A stretch of DNA of 64,000 nucleotides from Cylindrotheca closterium (lineage: Eukaryota > Bacillariophyta > Bacillariophyceae > Bacillariales > Bacillariaceae). Made by a program: the position numbers and the translations under genes. The notes below the pieces were generated by a model, which ran no database searches, was not told the DNA's origin, and worked only from the letters and a program-made list of their open reading frames with translations. Of the stretch, positions 41,121-52,800 are shown piece by piece. Numbering within the stretch: the stretch's first letter is position 1; each line of letters starts with the position of its first letter. The stretch lies in NCBI GenBank assembly GCA_933822405.4, contig CAKOGP040001958.1, positions 124,001 through 188,000 on the forward strand. The letters run 5' to 3'.

Positions 41121-43497
41121 ATGCCAGTGTCCTACTATGGTGATTTATCAGGAGAAAGCAGTGATGAGGAAAGTAGTGACGACTCTTCTTCTTGTAACAG
41201 TAACAGTGATGATGGTGAATCATTGTCCTGTTTCTTAAAAGGTGGTGAATCAGATGAACGAATAATAACACGCAGCAAGACGACAAAAGGAACAGCAAGG
41301 CCCACCATCAACAACAACGGCCAGCACGCATCCAACATCAGTGATGAGCTGGACAACAACAACGCTCACATCAATATCACTAATATTTGGTCCCGATGTA
41401 TTTTGCATTTGGACATTGATTGTTTCTACTGCCAATGCGAAGAAATTGATCGGAACCTGCGCGCCAATAGCGAAATTCGTCCCTTGGCCATTGGGCAGAA
41501 GCACATTATTGTCACGTCCAATTACGAAGCACGAGCCTATGGCGTTCAGAAATTGCAATTGAGGGAAAAGGCTTTGGCGGCATGTCCTCATTTACTCATT
41601 GTGGAAGGCAGTGATTTACTACGCTACAAGCGACATTCACGCAAAGTCTACGAAGCCTTTCGGTTGGCATTGGAAGAAATTGCTTCCGAAACGAATGTGG
41701 AGATTCCCGCCAAGAAGGGATGCATGGACGAAATGATGGCCGATCTCTCCCAAGTTGTCAATCAAATGCTGGAAACTGGAAACATCCTACTAGACGACGA
41801 CGACGACGACGATGATGATACAAATGATGATGATGATGATGATGATGATGATTCGAAATCGGGATCAATGAAAAAGTACTATCAGTCAACCTTTGTCTAT
41901 GGCGATTCGGATGCTCCCATAACTCTAGTGGAGGATCAAACGGGACAGACCACCACCATCACGTCATCCTTTTCATCAACAACAACTACGACAGCGCATC
42001 GAAGAGGCCAATCTTCTAGTCCAGATCGCATATTGCCTCCATCAAGACGAAACGTGCATGATCATCATCATCATCATACTACTACTTCCAGCAACAACAG
42101 CAACAACAACAACAGCAACATCATGATGGAACAACACTTGTGCAGTCAACGACTTCATGTGGCTGGTAGACTTGTAGCCAGGGTCTGTCGGAAGATTGCC
42201 ATAAAAACTGGCTTTTTCACCACCGGAGGCGTCTCGGTATCACCCCTCTTGGCCAAACTGGCATCGGATTTGAACAAACCAAAGTCGGTCAATCTATTGT
42301 ATCCTTGGCGATCGTCCCAATTGCTGTATTCCATGCCTCTGCGAAAATTGCATGGTTTGGGAAGGAGCACCATGAAGGCATTGGAGCCATGCATGGGAAC
42401 TGCTAGTTCCAAGCAGAGGTCAAAGAACAAGGACGACGGCGATGTCAAGACGGTATTGGATTTGCTGCAAGTTCCCAACGAGACGATTGCCAAAGCTTTG
42501 CAAAGTATTCATGCGTACCAGGAATCCGGGTACGTTTGGTGTTGTGTTGTATGCTTTCATCTATGTTTATATATTCCTTGCTCACCCGAGGCACTGATTG
42601 CCATTGCTATTGCTGTCATTACTTACTAGGTCAAAGGAGCAATGCGACTTGCTGATACAACGTTGTCGCGGACTCGATGTCGGCGAGATTGTGGACGACC
42701 AGGGAGGCTTGCCCAAGACTGTCTCGATTGAGAATTCCTTTCGACGCAACACTAGGAAAACGCAAAAGGCAGTGCAAACTGCATTGGACGATTTGCTCCA
42801 CCGACTGCCATTCTTGTTGAACGATCGGACCTCGTGGGCGCGGGACCCTGAAAATGCCTATCCGACCACCATTCGAGTCACGGTACGACTGGTCGACCAG
42901 AGTCTGTTGCACACAAGGGATGGAACTACCATAACGGAAGCTCAAAGGCGCAGGGGAAGACGGCCGTATGTGACCACGAGTCGACAGTCCTCCATGACCA
43001 ATGGCAAGACTTTGATATTGGAAAAGGGTAACACGGACCAACAATCTCGAATGCTGCGGAAATGGGTCGAACCACTACTAGAACAGCTTCTGTCCAAGGC
43101 AACCAAGACGAATACTATCAATTTGACGAGGCTAAACATTGCACTTGCCAATTTTCAAGATACGGCCACCACCACGACTCCAAACAACAAGAGCTGCGTG
43201 CCCTCATCACAAGCCTTTTTCGGTACGAATGAATCCTCATCATCCGGCACCAAACGAGCGAGTACTGGTGAATGGGCTACTGCTACTCCAAACAAGAATG
43301 CAAAGATCGAGACATTTGCACAATCCAAAAACAGCAATGCAAACTGGAGGACACCAATCCCTTCTTTGTTGCCCAACGAGCTGTCTCCACCCACACTAAA
43401 GTCAAACACTTCATCATCATCAATCCCATCCAAACACTCGTCGAACAAGATGAAAGCAACAAGGATCGACAATTTCTTCTATCGAAAGTCAAAATGA
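41121..43497 (+). CDS. Y-family translesion DNA polymerase, Pol iota-like
   Basis: Copies damaged DNA past lesions. Exons 41121-42529 and 42630-43497 give 758 residues. Palm motifs: HLDIDCFYCQCEEI (metal Asp98 and Asp100), TSNYEARAYGVQKL, and a DE pair in GCMDEMMADLS matching the usual SIDE site. The thumb part has GGVSVSPLLAKLASDLNKPKS and the helix-hairpin-helix LRKLHGLGRSTMKAL. Between palm and thumb an Asp-run, His-run and Asn/Ser-rich insert of over 100 residues is present, unusual for the family. The C-terminus ends ATRIDNFFYRKSK, a PIP-box-like motif without the canonical Gln. Iota is preferred over eta or kappa because of TSNYEARxxGVxKL; moderately sure. Confidence 0.82.
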
Positions 43498-43831
43498 TAC
43501 CAAATAATGTACTATAGTGCTATCAATAGATTGGATTTTTGGAGCTGATACAGTAGGTATAGTTGCGGCTCTTTCTTTTATTACTCTGGCGAATGAATGG
43601 CCAATAAAATATCCGCAGTCACAGATTGCTTCGTCACGAAAGGAATCAAATACGCGTTAAAAACTGTATTTCGAGAAGGAATGCTTAGAGAGAGGAAAGT
43701 TTCGCAAAAAAGCGCAAAACCATATCTGCGCGTTTCTGGCGAACATATTTTATTGCATCTATGCGTTTCCAACAATTTGCTTTTTTGTTGTTATTTTAAT
43801 ATATAGTCTTCTGCCATAGAAGCATTGGACA
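43498..43831. other. Short spacer
   Basis: No gene, RNA or repeat seen between the polymerase and the next plus-strand gene. Confidence 0.45.
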
Positions 43832-46099
43832 ATGGACAGGGATAAAGGTAGAAATAGGAGCGACAATAGGACAAGTTTCCGGGGGCATAAGTCATCGTCT
43901 TCCAGCAAACATCGCCAGAGTAATAATCGACACACCAAGAGCAGTCGGTCCTCGACCACTTCCGGAGAAAATAAGTCCCAAGAGAAAGAACGCACCTCTC
44001 GTCGATCGAAGATTCCCACACCTGGAGCCCATGCAACCGGTGCAGAAGACTCGAGATTAGTACGAAAGTCTGAGCTCAAGGGGAGCGGGCCAAGGCCACG
44101 CAGCTCATTCGAATCAGGCGACGACTTCAGCGATGCCAGCGATGGCTCCTTTGATCCAGTTGCTGTAGCGAACCAACGGACCGCGTATTACGCACAGCAT
44201 CAACAGCAAGAACAATTACGAGCCCCTCGTTCGACAGACACTTTAAGGGGTGACCCAGAGGCACCATCACGTGGGGTTTCCAAAAAATCTAGTGCTGGCA
44301 GCACCATGTTGGTCCCACCAATTCACTCCATGCCATCGTCACCCTACGGTTCCAATGAGCCAAATAGCCCCCAAAGTTTTGTCATGATACCATCCGTTGG
44401 TGAGGATCAACAAACAGTCATGGCACACGAAGTTGTTCCTTTAGGTTTTGAAGGTTCGAACATCCGTCAACTGGACGGTAGCAAAAATGTTGCCACCATG
44501 GATATCGAACGAATGGCCGAGGAGAATCGAGCCTTTCAAGCACGACTACAAGTTGAGAATGAAATAGAACGTCAAAGGTTGCTGGAAGAAAACAACAAGA
44601 TCCAACGAGAAATACAAGAGAATTTTTTACGACAACAAGAAGAGCAAGAAGCGGCAAAAGCAGCAAAACGACGGAAGCAAGGGCAGTACATGAAAATACT
44701 CTTGTGCTTTCTGGTCTTGGCAGCAATTGGTGTCGGAGCCTACTTTGGTACACGATCCAGCTCGTCAGCTCCTTTGCCATCCCAAGTATCTGGAAATTCT
44801 GATGTGAGTCCGACTGACGTACCAGAGACACCCAGTGCTCCTTCTTCGTTGCCTACACTTGCATCCAATCCATCACCAGCAGTCACCAAGGCGCCCGCGG
44901 ATACCTCTTCATACGATCCACCAAATGCACAAGAGTGCGCAAATATGGAAATGGGATTACCTCGTAGTTTGAATGCGGATGACTACCTGAATACTCGACA
45001 ATTTGATGTCATTTTCAGTTCTAAAGTGTCCCCTGCTGTTTCCTCATCATCGTCGGTGAGTGCTTCCTTGCTTTCGGTATTGGAGCAAGAAATGGAACGA
45101 TTGCTTCGACCCGAATTGGTAGGATGTTCAACGATCGAAAGACGCAAGCTGCTTGACGGGAATCGTCAACTGAGTGACTTCGATTTTGTGATATATGACT
45201 TGGAGGTGTCATTGGCACAAGACACAGAGAGCACCTGTACTACGTTGATAGATGACCAAAGTACTCAGCCCTGCCATGTTCTTGTTGCATCCATGAATGT
45301 TTGGTTGCAGGGAGACGAACCCAATCTTTTGATTCGAGGACACATTTCCGAAGTCTTGAATCGTTTGGATCTCCCGGTGAAATTGGAGTTGGAGGGACAA
45401 TTCGACACTATTATTGTGGAATACGTTCGCGACCAACTTCGAGCACCTGATGTTTTTCCTACGGAAAGTCCGTCTCCAGATCCAACGCCCTCGCCAGTGG
45501 AAGGGCCTTCTGATGCGTCCGACCCAACCATATCGCAATCTATTTCCCCAACGACAGCTCCTGTCACAGGACCTAGCGGTACGCCACCGCCCATCTCGGA
45601 ACCCACTCCCGAACCAACTCCAGGGCCTACTCCAGTACAAAAACCACAACCTACTCCAGGGTCCACTCCTGGACCTACTCCGGTACCAATGCCTCCTCCG
45701 ACTCCCTTTCCGACGCCAAGACCGACGCCTCCACCACCTCCTCCACAAACGGATGCTCCTGAGAATACGGGCAGCTGTGATCTCTCGGAACATTTCAGGG
45801 ATGGCTTTTATTACGAGTTCGGTGGTGGGAACAACCCGAAATTTACCGTGGACTGTTCCATGTTTACTGGTACCAGAGGTCTTGCACTGATCGTGGACGA
45901 AAGCACCTGCAATTTCAATTGTGTGGGTCGGTTGAAACCTTCTGACGCCGCTCGGTATTGCAATAACCAACCACCAGGGACGACTGTTGATCTTTTGGTC
46001 GGCGTAGACAGTACGGGATCCAAAATCTATTTGGGTACAGATGCCTATGGGAAAGAACAGCAATCCTTGGACTGCGACCCACCAATGATACCATCGTAG
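43832..46099 (+). CDS. Type II membrane protein with Pro/Thr-rich stalk
   Basis: 755 residues, one exon, no named family recognised. Cytosolic side: Arg/Ser-rich start, then a coiled coil (about 225-285, IERQRLLEENNKIQREIQEN). TM helix at about 288-310. Outside: a Ser/Pro linker, a folded part (about 370-540) with alternating strand-like segments (FDFVIYDLEVSLA, HVLVASMNVWLQ), a PTPGPTP-type proline stalk, and a small Cys-rich end (about 645-755, six or more Cys). The layout fits a cell-surface or wall-associated protein, which is an inference only. Confidence 0.7.
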   Translation: MDRDKGRNRSDNRTSFRGHKSSSSSKHRQSNNRHTKSSRSSTTSGENKSQEKERTSRRSKIPTPGAHATGAEDSRLVRKSELKGSGPRPRSSFESGDDFSDASDGSFDPVAVANQRTAYYAQHQQQEQLRAPRSTDTLRGDPEAPSRGVSKKSSAGSTMLVPPIHSMPSSPYGSNEPNSPQSFVMIPSVGEDQQTVMAHEVVPLGFEGSNIRQLDGSKNVATMDIERMAEENRAFQARLQVENEIERQRLLEENNKIQREIQENFLRQQEEQEAAKAAKRRKQGQYMKILLCFLVLAAIGVGAYFGTRSSSSAPLPSQVSGNSDVSPTDVPETPSAPSSLPTLASNPSPAVTKAPADTSSYDPPNAQECANMEMGLPRSLNADDYLNTRQFDVIFSSKVSPAVSSSSSVSASLLSVLEQEMERLLRPELVGCSTIERRKLLDGNRQLSDFDFVIYDLEVSLAQDTESTCTTLIDDQSTQPCHVLVASMNVWLQGDEPNLLIRGHISEVLNRLDLPVKLELEGQFDTIIVEYVRDQLRAPDVFPTESPSPDPTPSPVEGPSDASDPTISQSISPTTAPVTGPSGTPPPISEPTPEPTPGPTPVQKPQPTPGSTPGPTPVPMPPPTPFPTPRPTPPPPPPQTDAPENTGSCDLSEHFRDGFYYEFGGGNNPKFTVDCSMFTGTRGLALIVDESTCNFNCVGRLKPSDAARYCNNQPPGTTVDLLVGVDSTGSKIYLGTDAYGKEQQSLDCDPPMIPS

Positions 46100-46527
46100 T
46101 AGCTACTAGACTACTTGAATGAATGAATGAATGAATGCATCAATCGATCCAATGAATCGATCAAGGTGACATCCTTTCAGCGGGGCTTCAAGTTATGGTT
46201 GCCAATCAATATCTAGAAATGGACGATCAATAACTAAACTGACTTATTTGATTCTGACCATGGCCGACTTTACATACAAAAATCGCTACAGCACCATCTT
46301 GTTACAGTTTGTGGAATTTGTTCGTCTTTCACTTTCCAGAAGTAGGTCGAAGAAGTCGAACTGGGAGGGAATTTGGAATCGCTTCAACCTACTTTCCTCA
46401 ACATAGTGCGTACCTACGTAAATGTTGTTGTACAGCAGCACGGGTTGCGGCACGACGACGATGGCAACGTTGACGTTGTGGAAAAAGTTTGACCGCATAC
46501 ATCAAACGATATTTCTACACGGAAATA
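46100..46527. other. Spacer with (GAAT)5 microsatellite
   Basis: GAATGAATGAATGAATGAAT-type repeat at about 46118-46137, otherwise unremarkable 3' and 5' flanks. Confidence 0.5.
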
Positions 46528-47399
46528 ATGTCTTGGAAGGCAGGATTATCACGGTATTTGCCAGCAGTGCGATTCTTCGCGTGTCCAAAGAGTCCTGCTT
46601 CCAATGGAGTACGGTACGTTGGTTTTGTTCCATTCGAGAAGAATGATCTGATCTGATTGTTGGCTGCTTTCAAAACAACGGGCTTTGTGTTTGCTTTTTG
46701 ACTGACTTGAATGCAATTCATGCAATTCAATCTAGTTGAATCCAATGTATAATATTACGATTCCGTATGTTCCATCATTCTGACAATCTGCCTGTCTTTC
46801 TACTTTATAGAAACTGGTACCTTGCCAACTATGATGAATTGAAGCACTTGAACCCCAATCTTCCATTGTTGCTGCGAACTGCGGACAACGCCATGCCTGC
46901 AGTCACTACGGAACTAGACTGGACCATGGATCATTTGCTTCGATTCATGATCCAAACTGGCCGATTCCGCAATGCCAATGGAACCATTGCGGACGATCGC
47001 GTGGAAGCAGCCAAGGCCTACCTGGAAACCGATTGGGATGCCTTTGCCGCATCTCGACTGGCGCACAAAGGATTCGATCCAGAAAGACCAAACATTGATG
47101 CTATTCACCCCAATTGGAAGGAAGATGCTGCAATTACTAGTAATCTGTCCACTTATCTAGCTATGAAGGAAGACATGGATGCCCAAATGGCAGTGATCCA
47201 AAGTGGGGCCAACCAAGAGTACACTCGTGCCGTCAACGCCTTGTTGATGGCCCAACGAGTCGACTTGTGGTGCGCTGGCGAGAAGGAAGTTGAGCTTGCT
47301 GTTCAACATTTGTACAAGCTAGGAAGATTGCTCAATGAACGAGAAACCTTCTTCCCAACCTTTGTGAAGGACTTTTACCCAGGAGCCGAAGATATCTAA
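46528..47399 (+). CDS. NDUFA2-like (CI-B8) complex I subunit with C-terminal extension
   Basis: Mitochondrial complex I accessory subunit by homology. Exons 46528-46613 and 46811-47399 join in frame to 224 residues. The first exon gives MSWKAGLSRYLPAVRFFACP and SPASNGVR. Across the splice comes NWYLANYDELKHLNPNLPLL, the thioredoxin-like L51/S25/CI-B8 fold. CPKSPASNGVR matches the NDUFA2 CQxSPxSxGVR region. NDUFA2 is usually about 100 residues; here about 135 more residues follow (TELDWTMDHLLRFMIQTGRF to FVKDFYPGAEDI), helical and unrecognised. The 197-bp intron hides the first exon from simple frame scans. Confidence 0.8.
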
Positions 47400-47935
47400 A
47401 ATACTAAGTATTACTTTAGCAAAACACCATTCATTCCATGCGTTGAAACACTTTATGTAAATGCCCTTCTAACAAACGATCATCTTGTCTTTCATACTAG
47501 CGGATAGTGTAGGATTATGTTGGCAGTGCTGCTACCTGCTACTATTATTAGTACTAGTCGGAGGTAGCAAATGTAAAATACCGCACGTTTGATTATCGAT
47601 TATGTATTTGCCAATCATGTCGAAGATATACCCAAATATCAGCATTGACTTTCTCATGTAGTACCACATGCCAGTACAGGTAGTGCAGTAATCATCTCGT
47701 CTTTTAAGTTCCAAGCCAGAAGAAGATCCGATCGTGACTCAAGGAGTCCCGAATACCCACTCCGACCAGAACCGATCCGAGTGAGGTCGGAAGAAAGTGC
47801 AAAATCGAAAGATATCGGCATCTGTTGCCATAATCTGTTGGGAAGCGTCAAATACATCATTCGCTCGCCAATTCCCATAGCATCCATTCTCATCTTACCT
47901 CATATTATTAACTCCAACAAATCTACAAGATCAAC
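47400..47935. other. Spacer
   Basis: 3' flank of the complex I gene and promoter of the next. No other gene seen. Confidence 0.45.
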
Positions 47936-49742
47936 ATGACTACAGAATCAGCACCCAAGTGCGTTATTGACGACGTAATTCTCAACCCCGAGACCTTGAA
48001 AGATATGGAAAACATTGCACTTTCCTTCTTCGCCTCGGCCTGTGGAAGGAACCGTGGAGCCTTTGTGTTGCATCCGCCAGATGGCCAAACGTACAGTTGG
48101 TAAGAAGATTACATGCGTAGTATGCATGTGTGAGGCTGAGCAGTAGTGACGTTCCGAGTAAAATGACTCACTCATCTAAACTCTCTTTTCCCCCTTCTTC
48201 TCTAGCCTCCAACTCCCTGAGAACATTGTCGATCTTTCTGGTGCCGAATCCGTCGACGACAGCGTCAAGATTACAACTTCCAACGACATTCAAAACCAGT
48301 ACATTGGTGGAAATATTACGGCTTCGGATACCTTGAGTATGCTCAACTTTTTGATTGACAGTGTCTATCAATCGACCCCAGAAGTGGAAGCGACTCCTTT
48401 TGCCTGTGAATTCAATGGTCTGGCCAAATTGGAATGCGGCAAGGAGAACATGAAATCCTCCGTATTGCTTGCCAGTGGTGAACCCATTCGATCTGCCACC
48501 TTGGCAGGGCTTTTCGTGCCAGCTCCATGGGCCACGGGAGGCAAGACTTTGACATTGAAGCAAGCCGAAAAGTTCTACACCGAGAAGGATTTCATGGATA
48601 TGAAATCGGCTGGATTGAATACCGTGCAAATTGCGGTTCCTACTGCTGCCTTTGATCCAAAGGATGAACTTGGTCAACCAATCATGAGTTTGCTCGAAAC
48701 CATTTTGAAAAACGTCAGCGACGCCGGTCTGGTGGCCATTCTCAACATTGTCAGCACGGGTGACGAATTGGACAAGGTCGTCGCAGCGGCTACCTTTTGT
48801 GATCAAACCGAAGGAGTCTTGGCCATGACGATTCCCTCGGAAACCATGCTGGATCCAAAGAGTGTCGTCGATTCCATTCGAGTTCTGGCTCCCGACTTTC
48901 CCATCTTTTTGCCAGTGAGTCAAGCGGATCTGACCAACCTGCCCGCATGGACCCTGAACGACAAGAATCTATTTGGAGCATTGGAAACCTCCCATATGGG
49001 AACCGTAGCCGACATTGCCTCGTCGACTTCCAAAGAGGACCGATCCAAAATGTTCTATCACGAAGCCACCACGTGCATGGCTCGGTCGACCATGGAATTT
49101 GCCTCTTGCTTTGGAAACCTACCTCTATTTTTGTCATCTGGATTTGACTTGAGTATTGACGACTGCGTCAATTATTCGTTGCCAGGATTTGCTGACTATG
49201 GACAATGCGATCGGTTCGACGAGACCACTGATTCTCCCTTTTGGGAAAGACATCGCATGAGCTTTGCGGCTCGTCAAGTCTTTGCCTACGAACAAGGGAT
49301 GGGGTGGTCCTTTGCCGCCTGGAAACTTTATGACAATGACGAGGTCGGAACTTTGGATAAGGTCGAAAAATTGATGGCGCTACAAGATGTCATGGGAGCA
49401 GGCCTCTTTCCCGAGCTGGATGGCCCAACCGTTGCCACGGAAGCTTGCTTGAATCCTCCAAAGGTTGACTTCATCTTGGGGGACGATACCCTGGCACCTT
49501 CGATGGGGCCACCGCCGGATTGTGGAAATGGATGGTGGAACTATGAAACGAGTCAATGCGACTACTGGATCCCACCAACCCCTGCTCCCACGGAAGGTTG
49601 TCCGGAATGTGTTGCGACGACTCCAGCAAATGCTACTGGAGCTGCCTTGATTGGAGCCCTCCTTGGTGGTGCAGTGGTTGGAGGAATTGTTTGGAAGCTG
49701 TTGGGCAACAAACGAAATGACTATGATACTATTCCAAACTAA
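47936..49742 (+). CDS. GH5-like (exo-beta-1,3-glucanase type) membrane protein, probably catalytically altered
   Basis: Exons 47936-48099 and 48206-49742 give 566 residues. The barrel region resembles GH5_9: LFVPAPWATGG, then YTEKDFMDMKSAGLNTVQIAVP, and FAYEQGMGWSFAAWKLYD near the end. The acid/base position reads PSET (Glu267) instead of NEP. The strand where the family has its nucleophile GEW reads SSGFD (Gly367), so the second Glu is missing. A Pro/Thr linker and a C-terminal TM helix (about 533-556, GALLGGAVVGGIVWKLL) anchor it. No N-terminal signal peptide is evident. A glucan-binding pseudoenzyme is the inference. Confidence 0.68.
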
Positions 49743-49852
49743 CGGCCAACTGGGCAAGATTCTTACATCAAAATTATTTCAATTATATCTAAGAATGAAA
49801 TAGCATGACATGCTCCTTGACAAAAATGTAGTTTCGCATACCGGGTTATGCC

Positions 49853-52800
49853 TCACCGTGAAAGGGATCGTTCCATTGGGGCTGGTTCTGGGAGTGCCAC
49901 TGCTTTTGATGATACTGGCTGTGGTTCTACCTCTTCTTTCGACTCCCCAATTAACTTGAGCCCATCCTTGGGGAGCGGACTCATTGCTGAAAGACTGATT
50001 TTTTTCTCCACAGCCAACGGCGATGGAGTGACAATGTCTCCAGCAAAGTTCACCATCGGTTTGGTTTTAAACTTGGGAGTCATTCTTACTGGTGAACTTT
50101 CTCCAACCCAATACGTGATCATATTGCCCTTGCCTTTCACAGCGACCTTGCCCCTCCTCCGCAATGGTAAATCAGGAGCTTGTTCGTGCAAAATCTTGGC
50201 CGCAGGCTCGGAGCATTGAATCCTGTCACTCAGGGACAAAGACTCCATCCTGGATGCTGTATTCACCGTGTCTCCGAAGAGCCCATACCTCGGATTCAAC
50301 GACCCAATCACATTACTGACTACTGATCCAGAATGAAAACCAACACGAATGTGGACATAACCTCCATTAGGATCATCTTCGTCGATCAAGACCTTGTTCG
50401 CGGCCTCGACTGCGTCAATCGCAAACCTGGCAATACGTGTTACATGGGTCTCGTTCTGATCGTTTTCCACTATGCAGTGTAGACCAAGGAAGAGAAGAGG
50501 AGATATAGTGTGAGAACAAGGTACAATGACGGAATGCTTCATGGCAAGGATACTTACGGTTTGTCACTCCCATCCAAGCATCACCTATCGTCTCAACCTT
50601 GAACACGTCGTGTTTAGTCGCCAAAGCATCAAATGCAACATACAAGCGATCTAGCAAGTCGCAGACCTTCACTGCAGATAGTCGCCTTGAGATATCAGTG
50701 AATCGGATAATGTCACTGAAGAAGATGGTCACATTATTATGTGTTTCCCTGTAATGAAGAAGAGACAACCGATATTTTGAGAATCTATTTGATATGGACG
50801 AGAATGGACTGAATCCATTACAAGACTTACGGTTCGACCTTTTGCCCCGCCTTGAGCTTGTCAGCAACGGCTCTAGGGAAGACCTTGTACAACATGTCTC
50901 CCGTCGCCACTTGTGTCCTTACACGCTTTGTCTTTTTCGTGTCAGCAAGTGGTTCAGTGTCCCTAGCAGTCATTTCGTTGAAGATCATGTCAAGATCCTT
51001 CGCGTCTGGACGAAAGACAGGGTCGCTACTCCAGCACTTTTTCATGAGCTCTGACATTCGTTTGGGACATGTAGATGGCACAGCAGGTCTATGATTAATC
51101 CGTGGATCACAAACCTTGCGAAGAACGGATCGTGGGTTCTCCCCGGCATAAGGGTTGTTTCTGCTATAGATCTCGTACAAGATGATACCTTCATTAAAAT
51201 TGGAATAGAGCGAAAAACACAGTTAGCCAATCTGGTCTTGAATTAGGCCATTTGACATTTCGATGTTTTCGTACTTACCAAAGGAGTAAATGTCACAGTG
51301 AATATTGTAGTCTGTCTTTTGCAAGAGGTATTCCGGAGCCAGCCTATATTTGAACAAATCGATATAAAAGTGAGGCAATACTATTCGAAGATGACACATG
51401 AAAGGTAGATGAAACGATTGAAACGTACCAGAATGGAGTGCCAGATAGTCCGCGATTGTTCTTCAACGCAAGGCCGAAGTCACCAACCTTCGCCCGGAAC
51501 CTAGAGTCAATCAAGATGTTTTTCGCCTTGAGATCTCCGTGAAGAATAGGGGGCTTAGACGCATGCAAGAAGCGCAGGCCCTGGGCGACGTCGCGGATAA
51601 TCTGGAGGATGATTTCTCCTCCAGTATATAGCGTTTCGTTACGCAAAAGGTCGTACAGAGAACCATTCTCCATGTATTCCATGACCATCATCGGTTCGTA
51701 TCCGTTCATGACTGCTCCCATAACAGTGGTGATGCCTAAATTGGATTCAATTGAAATCAACAAATGTTAGTTTTTCATGGCTGCTTGAATCCCCAAGGAG
51801 AAGGAGACGGTCGGTAATAGTACTTACACGGATGACGAAGTCTGGACAAAAGTCTCATTTCTTCTTTGAATTCTTTCTGTTTTTGACTTCTGTCGTCACA
51901 CCATGGAAAGAATCCTCTATATGAACTCGAAGCTGCAGACGCTGTGCCGAGTATACTCATGTTGTATGCAGATACATCCTGAGAGCCAAAGAGCTTTCGC
52001 CTAATCGCGGACTGCTTGCGAGTGCGTTGGCCAAGTCCAACGAGGAAACCCAGCTTCGAGTCAGCTGAGCGTGATGTAGTTGCAAGACTGCCGCGTTTGA
52101 CCCCGAACGATTCCAAGCGTGCTTCGATATCTTGTGATTGGTTGGCATCATTAGATTCGTATTCTTCTCCTACTTCCCCAGACTTGTCGTCCGTAGAGTC
52201 TTCGTCGACCTCCTTAGATGTAGCAGAAGATGCTAGCGATGTCGATCCGGACATCTTGGATTTCTCCTTCTCCTTGATCGGCAGTACTCGTTTTATAGCC
52301 ACGTTTGTACCGCGATACTCGGCTAGTAGCACAACTCCAAATGCACCTTGTCCAATTACTTCAACAGGATGGCTGAAGTGCAATTCATCGACATTGACCT
52401 TCCATACCTCATCACTCTTCTCTCTTCGGTAGTTCAGGAATCGCCATAGCACTAGTATCAACAGGAAACCACAAGCACCTGCTACGATACCTGCAAAAGT
52501 TCCGTCCGCCATACATTTGCCATTGATTAGCCTGGCGTTGTTCGAACAGACGCATACACCATTTTCATTCTGCAGTATCAAATGTTAGTCCTAGAGAACA
52601 TTCATGACAACACCATAAGCTTCAATGAACTTACGGCAACCATTTGATTCTCGAAGCAAACGCGTTCAATCACTTCGACTCTCCACGGCGACTCAGGAGC
52701 TTGAACACCATCGACAGCGATTTCTAGAATCGCAACCCCTCGCTGGTTCAGTGAGAACACGAAATCATACGCATGATCTTCACCCGGCGTTGGTGTTACT

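Noticed and set aside
45209..46063. 284-codon minus-strand frame rich in Arg and Trp
   Set aside because: Shadow of the PTPGPTP proline stalk and the coding strand of the type II membrane protein.
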